Numbered from the stretch's first letter, positions 19,879-28,830 are shown. The stretch: 64,000 nucleotides of DNA from Falsochrobactrum shanghaiense (GCF_003149535.1 NZ_QGDB01000006.1:62001-126000); one strand, 5' to 3'. The notes: generated by a model from the sequence alone, not told the origin. A program made the numbers and translations.

Positions 19879-22800
19879 ATGAACCAACTCTCTGCCCAGG
19901 ATTTACCGCTGATTTTAAGCGGTCGTGACGTTACGGCGGTGTTAGGTCCAACCAATACCGGCAAGACGCATCTGGCTATCGAGCGCATGCTGTCGCATGA
20001 AAGCGGCATGATCGGCCTGCCGCTGCGGCTTCTGGCGCGCGAGGTCTATAATCGCGTCGCCGAAAAAGTCGGGAGCGCCAATGTCGCGCTGATCACCGGC
20101 GAGGAGAAGATCGCCCCGCCCGGCGCGCGTTTTTCGGTTTGCACGGTGGAAGCGATGCCGCGCCGTACCGACGTTGCTTTTGTCGCCATCGATGAAGTGC
20201 AACTGGCGGGCGATCTGGAACGCGGGCATATTTTCACTGATCGCATCCTGCATTTGCGCGGGCGGCAGGAAACCCTGCTGCTGGGCGCTGCAACCATGCG
20301 CGGCATTCTCGAAAAGCTGCTGCGCGGCATCAATGTCGTAACGCGGCCGCGCCTGTCGCAACTGACCTATGCGGGGTCGAAGAAGATCACGCGCCTGCCC
20401 AATCGTTCGGCAATCGTGGCATTCTCAGCCGATGAGGTCTATGCCATCGCCGAACTGATCCGCCGCCAGCGCGGCGGTGCGGCGGTGGTCATGGGTGCAT
20501 TGTCGCCGCGCACCCGCAATGCGCAGGTCGAGCTTTATCAATCCGGGGATGTGGATTTTCTGGTTGCCACCGACGCAATCGGTATGGGCCTCAATCTCGA
20601 TGTCGATCATGTCGCCTTCGCGCAGAACCGCAAATTCGACGGTTATCAGTTTCGCGATCTGACGCCTGCCGAAGTCGGCCAGATCGCGGGCCGGGCCGGA
20701 CGCCATATGCGCGACGGCACGTTTGGCGTGACCGGGCAGGTCGATCCGTTCGACATTGAACTGGTGGAACGGGTCGAGGGGCATGCATTCGATCCGGTAA
20801 AAGTCTTGCAATGGCGCACGGCACGTTTTGATTTTTCGTCGTTTGATGCCTTGCGCCGCTCGCTGGAAACACCCAGTCCCGTCGAAGGGCTTGCCAGGGC
20901 CTTGCCCGCCGTCGACCAGCAGGCGCTCGAATATCTGTCGCGGGATGAAAACATCACCCGGCTGGCGACCACGCCGGAGCGGATCGCACTTTTATGGGAT
21001 GCCTGTGCGCTTCCCGACTATCGCAAGATTGCGCCAGCGCAGCACGCTGATATTATTGCAACCATCTACCAGGATCTGGTGCGCCGGGGGAGCGTTGATG
21101 AAGATTATATGAGCAAACAGGTACGTCTCGCCGATAGTACCGAGGGAGAAATTGATGCTCTCTCGCATCGCGTGGCGCAAATTCGAACCTGGACTTTTGT
21201 GTCGCACAGGCCCGGATGGCTTGCCGATCCGACACACTGGCAGGAAAAGACGCGCGAAATAGAGGACAGACTGTCCGACGCGCTGCATGAAAGGTTGACG
21301 AAACGCTTTGTAGACCGCAGGACAAGCGTGCTTATGAGGCGCCTGAGAGAGAATGCCATGCTTGAAGCAGAAATCAGCCCGACCGGAGATGTGATTGTCG
21401 AAGGTCATAATGTCGGGCAACTGGAAGGGTTCCGTTTCACTGCCGATGTTCAGGCCGAAGGGCCGGACGCGAAAGCAGTAAAAGGGGCCGCACAAAAGGC
21501 GCTTGCCGCCGAATTCGAACGCCGGGCCGAACGGTTCGCCGCCGCGCCCAACAGCGACTTTGCGCTGGGTTCGGATGGCGTGCTGCGCTGGGTTGGCGCA
21601 ACCGTCGCAGCACTGGTCGCGGGCGAGGACGTGCTCAAGCCGCGCGCGGTCATTCTGGCCGATGAACAGCTGACGGGACCGGCACGCGACAAGGTTGCCG
21701 CCCGTATCGACCGCTTCGTGGCGCATCATATCGAAACGGTCCTCAAACCGCTCACCGATCTTGCCGCTGCCGATGCCCTGACGGGGATGACGCGCGGCCT
21801 CGCATTCCAGATCGTGGAAAATCTCGGCATTCTCCAGCGCCGCGACGTGGCGGAGGAAGTGCGCGGACTTGATCAGGATTCGCGCGCGGCCCTGCGCCGT
21901 CTTGGCGTGCGCTTCGGCGCCTATCACATTTTCATGCCGATGCTGCTCAAGCCCGCACCGGCAGGCATGATTACGCTGCTCTGGGCCTTGAAGAATGACG
22001 GGCGCGAGCGTCCCGGCTATGGCGATGTCGTCAATGTTCTGGCCGCTGGCCGTACATCGGCGGTGATCGATCCCGCATTCGATCCGATGTTCTATCGTCT
22101 GGCAGGCTATCGCGTGCTTGGTCGCCGCGCCGTGCGCATCGATATTCTGGAACGGCTTGCGGACCTCCTTCGTCCAGCGCTTGCCTGGCGTCCGGGATCG
22201 GGCGCGCGCCCGGAAGGCGCATATATTGGCGGACGTTTCATCGTAACGCCTGCCATGATGTCTATCCTCGGCGCGACTTCCGAAGACATGGAAGAAATCC
22301 TCAAGAGCCTTGGCTATCGCCATGAAGAGGCGGCTGCGGAAGAAGTAACGGCCAAGCTTGCAGAACTCGATGCCTTTGCGGCGGAGGCTGCGGCCAAGGA
22401 AACCGTCTTCAAAGCGGCAGGTGAGAGCACACCGGCATCTGCCCAAGACGATAAGCCCGCCGTTCCGCCAGCCGAACCGGTGCCTGCACCGGTGGTTCAG
22501 GAAAAACCTGCCGAAGAAAAGCCTGTTGAAGCCGCGCCTGCTGCTCAAACGCTTGCAGAGGACAAGCCAGCTTCCGAGACCGGGGAAGAGGCGGCTGCCG
22601 AAAAGCCCAAGCCTGTACTTCTCTGGCGTCAGGGTCGTTTTGATGGTCGTAATCAGGGTCAGAACCGGCAGGGTCAGAACCGGCAGCGCCAAAATCGCGA
22701 TCAGCAGGGAAGGGCTGGCAGTGAAGCCGGAAAGCCGGAAGGCGAAGAGCAGCGCCGCGGCGGCAAGCGTTTTGACAGAAACAAGCGCCCGGACGGTGAG

Positions 22801-22998
22801 AATCAGGGGCAGGGCCATGGCAAGCGGGACGGCTTCAAGGGCAAGCCGCGCGATGGCGGTGGGCGTGAACGCCAGCCGAAGCGGGAGAATGCGGCTCAGC
22901 AGGGCAATAAACGCTTCGAGCAGGAACGTCCCGCCCGCATCGATCCCGATTCGCCATTTGCCAAATTGCTTGCTCTCAAGGAGCAGATGAAGAAGTAA
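19879..22998 (+). CDS. Suv3-like DExH RNA helicase with long basic, Q/N/R/G-rich tail
   Basis: A 1039-residue protein. The helicase core has Walker A GPTNTGKT (23-30), a DEVQ motif in VAIDEVQLAGDLERG, AAT motif III, and motif VI in GQIAGRAGRHMRDG, in the arrangement of the mitochondrial Suv3 RNA helicase family. A middle region (about 330-830) carries the family's C-terminal domains. From about 840 the chain is Ala/Glu/Pro-rich, and about 910-1010 is a low-complexity stretch of repeated NRQGQN and RQRQNRDQQ units plus RG-rich runs. An RNA-unwinding role, perhaps with a nuclease, is inferred. The next gene, an S4 protein, starts one base after the stop. Confidence 0.88.
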   Translation: MNQLSAQDLPLILSGRDVTAVLGPTNTGKTHLAIERMLSHESGMIGLPLRLLAREVYNRVAEKVGSANVALITGEEKIAPPGARFSVCTVEAMPRRTDVAFVAIDEVQLAGDLERGHIFTDRILHLRGRQETLLLGAATMRGILEKLLRGINVVTRPRLSQLTYAGSKKITRLPNRSAIVAFSADEVYAIAELIRRQRGGAAVVMGALSPRTRNAQVELYQSGDVDFLVATDAIGMGLNLDVDHVAFAQNRKFDGYQFRDLTPAEVGQIAGRAGRHMRDGTFGVTGQVDPFDIELVERVEGHAFDPVKVLQWRTARFDFSSFDALRRSLETPSPVEGLARALPAVDQQALEYLSRDENITRLATTPERIALLWDACALPDYRKIAPAQHADIIATIYQDLVRRGSVDEDYMSKQVRLADSTEGEIDALSHRVAQIRTWTFVSHRPGWLADPTHWQEKTREIEDRLSDALHERLTKRFVDRRTSVLMRRLRENAMLEAEISPTGDVIVEGHNVGQLEGFRFTADVQAEGPDAKAVKGAAQKALAAEFERRAERFAAAPNSDFALGSDGVLRWVGATVAALVAGEDVLKPRAVILADEQLTGPARDKVAARIDRFVAHHIETVLKPLTDLAAADALTGMTRGLAFQIVENLGILQRRDVAEEVRGLDQDSRAALRRLGVRFGAYHIFMPMLLKPAPAGMITLLWALKNDGRERPGYGDVVNVLAAGRTSAVIDPAFDPMFYRLAGYRVLGRRAVRIDILERLADLLRPALAWRPGSGARPEGAYIGGRFIVTPAMMSILGATSEDMEEILKSLGYRHEEAAAEEVTAKLAELDAFAAEAAAKETVFKAAGESTPASAQDDKPAVPPAEPVPAPVVQEKPAEEKPVEAAPAAQTLAEDKPASETGEEAAAEKPKPVLLWRQGRFDGRNQGQNRQGQNRQRQNRDQQGRAGSEAGKPEGEEQRRGGKRFDRNKRPDGENQGQGHGKRDGFKGKPRDGGGRERQPKRENAAQQGNKRFEQERPARIDPDSPFAKLLALKEQMKK

Positions 22999-22999
22999 G

Positions 23000-23386
23000 A
23001 TGGCGGGCGAAGCGATTGCAAGGCAGCGTATCGACAAGTGGCTGTTCTTTGCACGCGTGGTCAAATCCAGATCGCTGGCGGCGAAACTCGCCGCTGGCGG
23101 TAAAGTCCGCGTCAATCGCGACAAGATCGATCAGGCGTCGCATCAGGTGAAGATCGGCGATGTGCTGACCATCGCGCTGGAACGCCGCATCCTCGTCTAT
23201 AAGATATTGGGAACGGGTGAGCGGCGCGGCCCGGCACCGGAAGCTCAGCTTCTTTACGAGGATATGTCTCCACCGCCCGAGGAGCGGCCCGGCATTGCGA
23301 ATGCGGCTATACCGCAGCGCGAAAGCGGAGCGGGCCGACCCACCAAAAAAGAGCGCCGCGACACGGATCGCTTGCGGGGAGCGTAG
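23000..23386 (+). CDS. S4-domain RNA-binding protein (Hsp15-like)
   Basis: A 128-residue protein whose N-terminal ~70 residues are an S4 fold: RIDKWLFFARVVKSRSLAAKL then GGKVRVNRDKIDQASHQVKIGD. This matches the Hsp15 family, which binds stalled 50S subunits carrying nascent chain. The C-terminal ~45 residues are proline-rich and then basic (GRPTKKERRDTDRLRGA). It lies one base after the helicase stop, so the two are almost surely co-translated, which suggests shared RNA or ribosome work under stress (inference). Confidence 0.9.
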   Translation: MAGEAIARQRIDKWLFFARVVKSRSLAAKLAAGGKVRVNRDKIDQASHQVKIGDVLTIALERRILVYKILGTGERRGPAPEAQLLYEDMSPPPEERPGIANAAIPQRESGAGRPTKKERRDTDRLRGA

Positions 23387-23761
23387 TGATTTTGGAGAGG
23401 GCTGGCTGGCGGATGTCGCTTTTTCAGCTGGACGCGATGCCGCAGGGCTGATTGCCGCTGTAACAGAAGTTGCGTCATAAGCCCTTAGAATAAAAGTCTT
23501 TTCCGAATGCAGGCGCTACAGGGAAATGCTGTTTCAAACTGCTGCAAGATATTCAGATTGCGGCGATTGGACCCTTGTCACGGGCTGATAAAATCGTTAC
23601 CTCACCCGTGGTTGTTGCAAGAATATGAGCTGGCCTCGCGATAACGTTTTTGCCGCTGCGGCGGTTCGATCATTTCCTTTGCCTGATCGTGAAACTGAGG
23701 CAACCAGCTTGGGATAGAAAAGCCATGTCTTCCGTGCAAGAATGGCAACAGGAGTTGGACA
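23387..23761 (+). other. Intergenic region before fdxA
   Basis: About 375 bases without a supportable gene. No terminator with a T-tract, repeat or known motif was seen. The fdxA promoter should be here; the ribosome site AGGAG lies at the right end. Confidence 0.5.
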
Positions 23762-24100
23762 ATGACTTATGTCGTGACCGATAATTGCATCCGATGCAAA
23801 TATACGGACTGCGTCGAAGTCTGTCCGGTGGACTGCTTCTATGAAGGCGAGAACATGCTCGTCATCAATCCGGACGAGTGCATCGATTGCGGCGTCTGCG
23901 AGCCGGAGTGCCCCGCTGAAGCCATCAGCCCCGATACGGAACCCGGTCTCGACAAGTGGCTGGAGCTGAACGCCGAATATGCCGTGAAATGGCCGAACAT
24001 CACCGCCAAGAAGGACGAGATGCCGGAAGCCAAGGAAATGGACGGCGTGCCGGGCAAATTCGAACAGTTCTTCTCGGCGGAGCCGGGCACAGGCGATTAG
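23762..24100 (+). CDS. fdxA: Ferredoxin II, 7Fe type
   Basis: A 112-residue ferredoxin. The N-terminal cluster motifs [21 protein letters not shown] and [16 protein letters not shown] match the FdxA family, which holds one [3Fe-4S] and one [4Fe-4S] cluster; the C-terminal ~50 residues ([16 protein letters not shown] region) are the usual extension of this family. It is a cytoplasmic low-potential electron carrier. Monocistronic by spacing, between the S4 gene and carD. Confidence 0.95.
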   Translation: MTYVVTDNCIRCKYTDCVEVCPVDCFYEGENMLVINPDECIDCGVCEPECPAEAISPDTEPGLDKWLELNAEYAVKWPNITAKKDEMPEAKEMDGVPGKFEQFFSAEPGTGD

Positions 24101-24507
24101 AACGCCCTCGATATATTTGCCATGGATCGACGCGGCGGGCGATGACAGGCCTGCGCGGCAGAGCCGTGAAATCGCCAAATACGACATAATTGGCAATTTG
24201 TTGATTCTTTCGCGAAATTGTGTTAGCTTGCGTTAATAATTTCGGTGACTGGACGTCAATTCGTGGCGCAAATGCGTTAATCTCTGAAAGGCTGCTTCTT
24301 TATACTGGGCTTTATGGCACCGGAACGGTCGAGTGCGATTTTCGCGTCCGTTCCTCACCTGTAACTCCCGGTCAACAAGCTTGCGCTTTCCGGAAACGCT
24401 TTCAGTTCAAATCCGAACACGACTCCCGCACATCCTGCAAGATGCGCGGTTGGTATCATGTGTCAACCGGCGAATTGCGCCGGGCACAACAGGGAGTATT
24501 GAAGCGT
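24101..24507 (+). other. Long leader/intergenic region before carD
   Basis: About 407 bases between fdxA and carD with no supportable gene. An inverted repeat GGAACGG (24322-24328)/CCGTTCC (24348-24354) could form a hairpin, and TTTATACT near 24299-24306 resembles a -10 box. An open frame runs into carD from 24220, but its N-terminal part matches nothing in the CarD family. Confidence 0.5.
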
Positions 24508-25098
24508 ATGTCATCCCAGCAGAAGAAATCCTCCGCCCGTCAGGGTTTCAAGACCGGTGAATCCATTGTTTATCCTGCCCACGGCGTTGGCCAGATCGTC
24601 GCCATTGAAGAGCAGGAAGTTGCCGGCCATAAGCTTGAGCTTTTTGTAATCGATTTTGAAAAAGACAAGATGCGCCTGAAGGTGCCTGTCGCGAAGGCCG
24701 TGAGCATCGGCATGCGTAAGCTGTCGGAGACGGATTATGTCGAGCGCGCGCTCAAGGTCGTGCAGGGCCGCGCCCGCGTCAAGCGCACCATGTGGTCGCG
24801 CCGCGCGCAGGAATATGATGCCAAGATCAATTCCGGCGATCTTATCTCGATTTCGGAAGTTGTGCGTGACCTGCATCGTGCTGAAAACCAGCCGGAGCAG
24901 TCCTATTCAGAGCGCCAGCTTTATGAAGCAGCGCTTGACCGCATGGCGCGCGAAATCGCAGCCGTAAACAAGCTGTCGGAAACCGAAGCGGTTCGTCTCA
25001 TCGAAGCCAATCTTGCCAAGGGACCCAAGCGCGGCAAGGCTGATGCGGAAGCCGATGCCGAAGGTGATGTTGAAGGCAGCGAAGTCGAAGCAGCATAA
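24508..25098 (+). CDS. carD: CarD/CdnL-family RNA polymerase-binding transcription regulator
   Basis: A 196-residue protein. The N-terminal RNAP-interaction (Tudor-like) domain contains GESIVYPAHGVGQIVAIEEQ and the C-terminal helical domain contains the MWSRRAQEYDAKINSGDLI block; the last ~25 residues are an acidic Ala/Glu/Asp tail. CarD stabilises open promoter complexes, notably at growth-related promoters. The ATG at 24508 (MSSQQKKSSARQGFKTGE) fits family length; AGGGAG lies 11 bases before. It is followed by a terminator and then rpoH2. Confidence 0.93.
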   Translation: MSSQQKKSSARQGFKTGESIVYPAHGVGQIVAIEEQEVAGHKLELFVIDFEKDKMRLKVPVAKAVSIGMRKLSETDYVERALKVVQGRARVKRTMWSRRAQEYDAKINSGDLISISEVVRDLHRAENQPEQSYSERQLYEAALDRMAREIAAVNKLSETEAVRLIEANLAKGPKRGKADAEADAEGDVEGSEVEAA

Positions 25099-25130
25099 GA
25101 AGATCAAGTTCTTCCGAACATTTCCCGCAA

Positions 25131-25164
25131 AAGCCCGGCTCTGCAAAGAGGCCGGGCTTTTTGT
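25131..25164 (+). terminator. Rho-independent terminator after carD
   Basis: Stem AAGCCCGGC/GCCGGGCTT with a loop of about 11 bases, followed by TTTTT. Confidence 0.88.
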
Positions 25165-25242
25165 TGATGCGGCTTCCAGCATATGGGCGCGGACAGTCTT
25201 GTCATGGCGCTTTTCAACGAAGGAGAATTTAAGCGGCATGAT

Positions 25243-25267
25243 GGAACCGGACGGTTCTTCCCGCGTT
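25243..25267 (+). promoter_or_regulatory. EcfG-type (general stress sigma) promoter motif upstream of rpoH2
   Basis: GGAAC at 25243-25247, a 16-base spacer, and CGTT at 25264-25267. This is the bipartite consensus of EcfG/RpoE2-type ECF sigma factors of alphaproteobacteria. In Sinorhizobium rpoH2 is under RpoE2. The motif lies about 190 bases before the chosen rpoH2 start, leaving a long leader. Confidence 0.6.
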
Positions 25268-25457
25268 CTACTTTCTACCAGTTCGAATACAGGCCATTTC
25301 GAACGCGGCTTTGTTTTGGGGCGTTCAACGTATTTCAGGGCGCTTTAGGGCCGGTCTGCAACGATAACCGGCAAATGCGATGGTCATTTGTGGGCGTTGG
25401 GAGACTGGCAACACCAGAACCGGGCAATGGAATAGAGCGCCAGAACAGGAGAGCCAG

Positions 25458-26393
25458 ATGAAGCCGTCGTCTACGAGCAGTTCCTCCACCGTTTCGCCAG
25501 CCCGCCTAGCCTCGGTTTCCCCTAAATTTCCGGCCCCCGCCGCATCCTCCCAGTCCATGATCCGCAATGCGATGTCCGCGCCTTATCTGGAGCGTGAAGA
25601 AGAGCACGCCCTTGCCATCCGCTGGAAGGAATATGAAGATCAGGAAGCGCTTCATCGCATCACCGCGTCGCATATGCGGCTGGTTATTTCGATGGCCGGG
25701 CGTTTTCGCAAATTCAAGCTGCCGATGAGCGATCTTATCCAGGAAGGCTATGTCGGGCTTCTGGAGGCGGCGGCACGGTTTGATCCGGAGCGCGGCGTGC
25801 GCTTTTCTACTTATGCCTCCTGGTGGATTCGTGCATCCATGCAGGATTACATATTGCGCAACTGGTCCATTGTGCGCGGCGGCACGAGTTCAGTACAGAA
25901 GTCGCTGTTTTTCAATCTGCGCCGATTGCGCTCCAAGCTGGCGCAGGAAGACGAAACGATGAGCAAGGCGCAGATCTATCGGGAAATATCCGAGCAATTG
26001 GGCGTTTCGCAGAGCGATGTCGAATTCATGGACAGCAGGCTTTCCGGTCCCGACAGTTCGCTGTCCGCTTCGATGAACAACGATGAATCGGGTGTTTCGC
26101 GCCGGATGGATTTTCTTGTCGATGACCGTCCCTTGCAGGACGAGGTCGTGGAAAGCGTGATCGACATGGAGCGGCGCGTAAGCTGGCTTCACGTTGCCCT
26201 TGATTCCCTCAATGAGCGTGAACTGCACATCATTCGCGAGCGCCGCCTCGATGATGATGGCGTGACATTGGAGGCTTTAGGGCAGAAGCTCGGTATTTCA
26301 AAGGAGCGTGTCAGGCAGATCGAAAGCCGGGCCATGGAGAAGCTCAAGCTCGCCTTGCTCGATCAGCATGAACAGGCTGCCTATCAGGCCTAA
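25458..26393 (+). CDS. rpoH2: RNA polymerase sigma factor RpoH2 (sigma-32 family)
   Basis: Up to 311 residues. Region 2 is LIQEGYVGLLEAAARFDPERGVRFSTYASWWIRASMQ (read in parts), the RpoH box is QKSLFFNLRRLRSK, and region 4 is VTLEALGQKLGISKERVRQIE. It directs RNA polymerase to heat- and stress-response promoters. The ATG at 25458 follows CAGGAGAG; the first ~30 residues are Ser/Pro-rich and unlike the family, so a later ATG (for example the one starting MSAPYLEREEE) could be the real start. The stop TAA is also the first three bases of a palindromic repeat. In Brucella RpoH2 is linked to stress and virulence gene control. Confidence 0.93.
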   Translation: MKPSSTSSSSTVSPARLASVSPKFPAPAASSQSMIRNAMSAPYLEREEEHALAIRWKEYEDQEALHRITASHMRLVISMAGRFRKFKLPMSDLIQEGYVGLLEAAARFDPERGVRFSTYASWWIRASMQDYILRNWSIVRGGTSSVQKSLFFNLRRLRSKLAQEDETMSKAQIYREISEQLGVSQSDVEFMDSRLSGPDSSLSASMNNDESGVSRRMDFLVDDRPLQDEVVESVIDMERRVSWLHVALDSLNERELHIIRERRLDDDGVTLEALGQKLGISKERVRQIESRAMEKLKLALLDQHEQAAYQA

Positions 26394-26443
26394 AGCATGT
26401 CGCCCGAAAGTGGGAACCGGTTTCGGGATAACGACATGCTTTA
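26391..26443. repeat. 53-bp palindrome bounded by two stop codons
   Basis: TAAAGCATGTCG at the left pairs perfectly with CGACATGCTTTA at the right; inside, CCGAAA pairs with TTTCGG. The left TAA is the stop of rpoH2 (+ strand) and the right TTA is the stop of the MOSC gene (- strand). Related sequences are at 37754 and 43715. It probably serves as a bidirectional transcript end. Confidence 0.9.
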
Positions 26444-27157
26444 CAGCCGTTCCTGTTTGTCGCCTTGAAGGCGGGACGACCAGTCTTCGACTTTGCGGTT
26501 TTCGAGGCGGCGCACGGCATATCGTTTCCAGCCATCCGCGAGATGCGGAAGCCGGGCCATCAGGGCAAGCTCGTCATAATTGAGCATATCGACATAAAGC
26601 AGATGCCAGAGGCGATGCAGCGTCCATTCGGGCGATAGCCGCTCGATGAGGACCATCGTGTCGCCTGCCTCGACTTCGCCTTCCTCGACAACGCGGTAAT
26701 ACCAGCCGGTGCGCCCGGTCTTCTGGACCCGGATCGCCATGTCGGGCAGATCGAAACGGGCATTGAGTTTCCAGCAGGGCTGGCGACCTTGGGAAACTTC
26801 GATAATGGCGCCGCCCAGCCGGAAGCGGTCGCCTATCGCTACATTATGCTCGGTCAATCCGCTGGTGGAGAGATTTTCGCCAAAAGCGCCTGCTGCATCA
26901 AGGCGCGGATTATCGCCAATATCCGCGCGCCAGTCGGCATAATGCTCACGCGGGTAGTGATGCAACGCTTTTTCCGGTCCGCCATGGACCCTGCGATCGC
27001 CCTGCGCATCGCCGTCAAGTCCTTCGCGCAACACCTTGAGGCGGCCGCTTACCGGCTTTTTGTCGATGCCGCTTGGCGCCTGTCGCGCTCCGAGCGGGGC
27101 AATCCCGCCGATGAGCAAGGCTTCGATGCAGACCGCCATTTCAGCCCCCACGCTCAT
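26441..27157 (-). CDS. MOSC-domain protein (YiiM-like)
   Basis: A 238-residue protein. The MOSC core contains GLDGDAQGDRRVHGGPEKALHHYP, GAFGENLSTSGL, and the presumed cofactor-binding cysteine in SQGRQPCWKLNARF; a C-terminal helical domain follows (LHRLWHLLYVDMLNYDELALMARL in parts). YiiM proteins handle molybdenum-cofactor-type sulfur or reduce N-hydroxylated compounds. Its ATG overlaps the stop of the M48 gene (TAATG), so the two form an operon. Its own stop lies inside the 53-bp palindrome. Confidence 0.88.
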   Translation of the reverse strand: MSVGAEMAVCIEALLIGGIAPLGARQAPSGIDKKPVSGRLKVLREGLDGDAQGDRRVHGGPEKALHHYPREHYADWRADIGDNPRLDAAGAFGENLSTSGLTEHNVAIGDRFRLGGAIIEVSQGRQPCWKLNARFDLPDMAIRVQKTGRTGWYYRVVEEGEVEAGDTMVLIERLSPEWTLHRLWHLLYVDMLNYDELALMARLPHLADGWKRYAVRRLENRKVEDWSSRLQGDKQERL

Positions 27158-28668
27158 TATTCACTGATCAGCTTGACGCGGTCGCCGACCGAGACGGACG
27201 CTCCCGCCGACATGGCGTTGAGCAGACGGAAAAGGTCGAGCTTGCGTGTGGCGCCCTGCATGCGCGCGGCAAGGCTTGCCATCGTGTCGCCCGGCTTCAC
27301 CGTGACGACGCGGATGCGCAATGGCTTGATCGCGGTGCGCTCAGCTTCAGAAAGCTCGCGGAACGATTGCGTCGCGGTCTGCGTGGCGGGCGCCAAGGCA
27401 CTGCTTCCCCGAGGGGCTGCGATCAGGAAGCGATAGACCTTGTCGTTCAGGCTGATCACCACAATATCGAACTGCCAGCGGTCGGCACTGGCGCGCGCGG
27501 AAGCGGCAGGCAGGCCGTTGATCGTCAGCGTGCGAATAGAGCCTTCTTCAAGCCCCTTTACCCAGCCGGAGCGAATATAATCGGTGAGGTTGGAACCGGC
27601 AGGCAAAGCTGCGCCGTCAAAGCGGATTGCGACTTCGCCGGGGCCGCTCGCCATGACGGCATTGGCCGAATTGTCGATGCTGAAGCCAGCGGGCACGCGG
27701 AAGGTTATGCCAAGCTTGGGATGAATGAAGGCCTGATCGCGGACGTAGCCTTCGGTGGGCGAATCGCCATAGAGAATGCCGTCTATGCCGTCGAGGAAGG
27801 AATCGCGGTCGGCGGAACCGACGCCGGGTGCGCCGACACGGCGGGCATGGCGCAATGCCAGTTCGATGCGCTGCGGTGTTGCCGGATGGCTCGCCAGGAA
27901 ATCGAGGCTGGCATCGGTTGCGCCCGAAACCGAGCGAAAGCTGTTATAGGCTTCCATGGATTGCAGGAAACGAGCCGAAGCAAAGGGATCATATCCCGCT
28001 TCGCCGATCATCTTGATGCCCAGTACGTCGGCTTGCAGTTCCTGATTGCGTGAGAATTGCGCCAGACGCAATTTACCGCGGATGGTCGCCTCGCGGCTTG
28101 CGGCCTCGTTATGCAGAACCTCGCTGGCGACGCGCCCGGCAATCGCCGTTTCCGTCTCCTTTTCCTGACGCAGAATGCCGTGATTGGCAACGACATGGCC
28201 CATCTCATGGGCGATGACTGCCGCCACTTCCGACGAATCATTGGCAAGCGCGAGAAGGCCGCGCGTTATATAGAGAAAGCCGCCGGGCAGGGCGAAGGCA
28301 TTGATATTGGGCGAATCAAGGATCGTGATTCGATAGGTCTGATCGGGCTTGTCGGAAACGGTCGTCAGCTTGCCGACGATCTTGGCCACCATGCGTTCGA
28401 GTTTGGGATCCTTGTATTCGCCGCCATAGGTCGCAAGGATGCGCGGATGTTGCCGTGCGCCGATCTGCGCCAGGCGGTCGTTGCGCGTGACGTTTTCGAC
28501 CGTTACCGGGTTGGAGGACGGTTGAAGTCCCAGATCGCTGCTTGAATTGAGCGACTGGCAACCGGAGATCAGCGACACCGCCAGCAAGCCAAGCCCGAGG
28601 GCCGGTTTCCGCCAATTGCGCTGCGTCCGAACTGGCAGAAGGTCTGGAAGACGCAGGGAGGCCCGCAT
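27157..28668 (-). CDS. M48-family zinc metalloprotease lipoprotein with C-terminal LysM-like domain
   Basis: About 503 residues from the ATG at 28668. A hydrophobic segment ends in a lipobox (LISGC, Cys 37), so it is probably a lipoprotein of the envelope. The zinc motif is HEMGH in AAVIAHEMGHVVANHG, with the M48 region ELQADVLGIKMIGEAGYDP providing the third ligand. The C-terminal ~50 residues (VVTVKPGDTMASLAARMQG region, then SVGDRVKLI) look like a LysM-type peptidoglycan-binding module. This layout resembles BepA-like outer-membrane quality-control proteases. A TTG start 22 codons upstream is possible. Confidence 0.85.
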   Translation of the reverse strand: MRASLRLPDLLPVRTQRNWRKPALGLGLLAVSLISGCQSLNSSSDLGLQPSSNPVTVENVTRNDRLAQIGARQHPRILATYGGEYKDPKLERMVAKIVGKLTTVSDKPDQTYRITILDSPNINAFALPGGFLYITRGLLALANDSSEVAAVIAHEMGHVVANHGILRQEKETETAIAGRVASEVLHNEAASREATIRGKLRLAQFSRNQELQADVLGIKMIGEAGYDPFASARFLQSMEAYNSFRSVSGATDASLDFLASHPATPQRIELALRHARRVGAPGVGSADRDSFLDGIDGILYGDSPTEGYVRDQAFIHPKLGITFRVPAGFSIDNSANAVMASGPGEVAIRFDGAALPAGSNLTDYIRSGWVKGLEEGSIRTLTINGLPAASARASADRWQFDIVVISLNDKVYRFLIAAPRGSSALAPATQTATQSFRELSEAERTAIKPLRIRVVTVKPGDTMASLAARMQGATRKLDLFRLLNAMSAGASVSVGDRVKLISE

Positions 28669-28830
28669 GGGGGTCTTTTGACGGAACAGTATTTTATCCT
28701 CGCAAATGAAGTGTACCGGGTCGATCTGCCGCAAATCTAGCTACAGATGCGAACGGGTACAAGCGGCAGATCATTGCCGAAGGCGGTTGTTAAAGGTGAT
28801 TGCGAACAAAATATGTCCGTCATTGTAACT

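Noticed and set aside
20992-23124. 710-residue open frame on the minus strand
   Set aside because: Antisense to the Suv3-like helicase gene; no recognisable domain or ribosome site.
24322-24354. Possible EcfG promoter before carD
   Set aside because: GGAAC is present but the next CGTT is 22 bases away, outside the usual spacing; it looks like a dyad instead.
24220-24507. N-terminal extension of CarD
   Set aside because: No match to the CarD family and Cys/Arg-rich composition; kept only as a leader observation.
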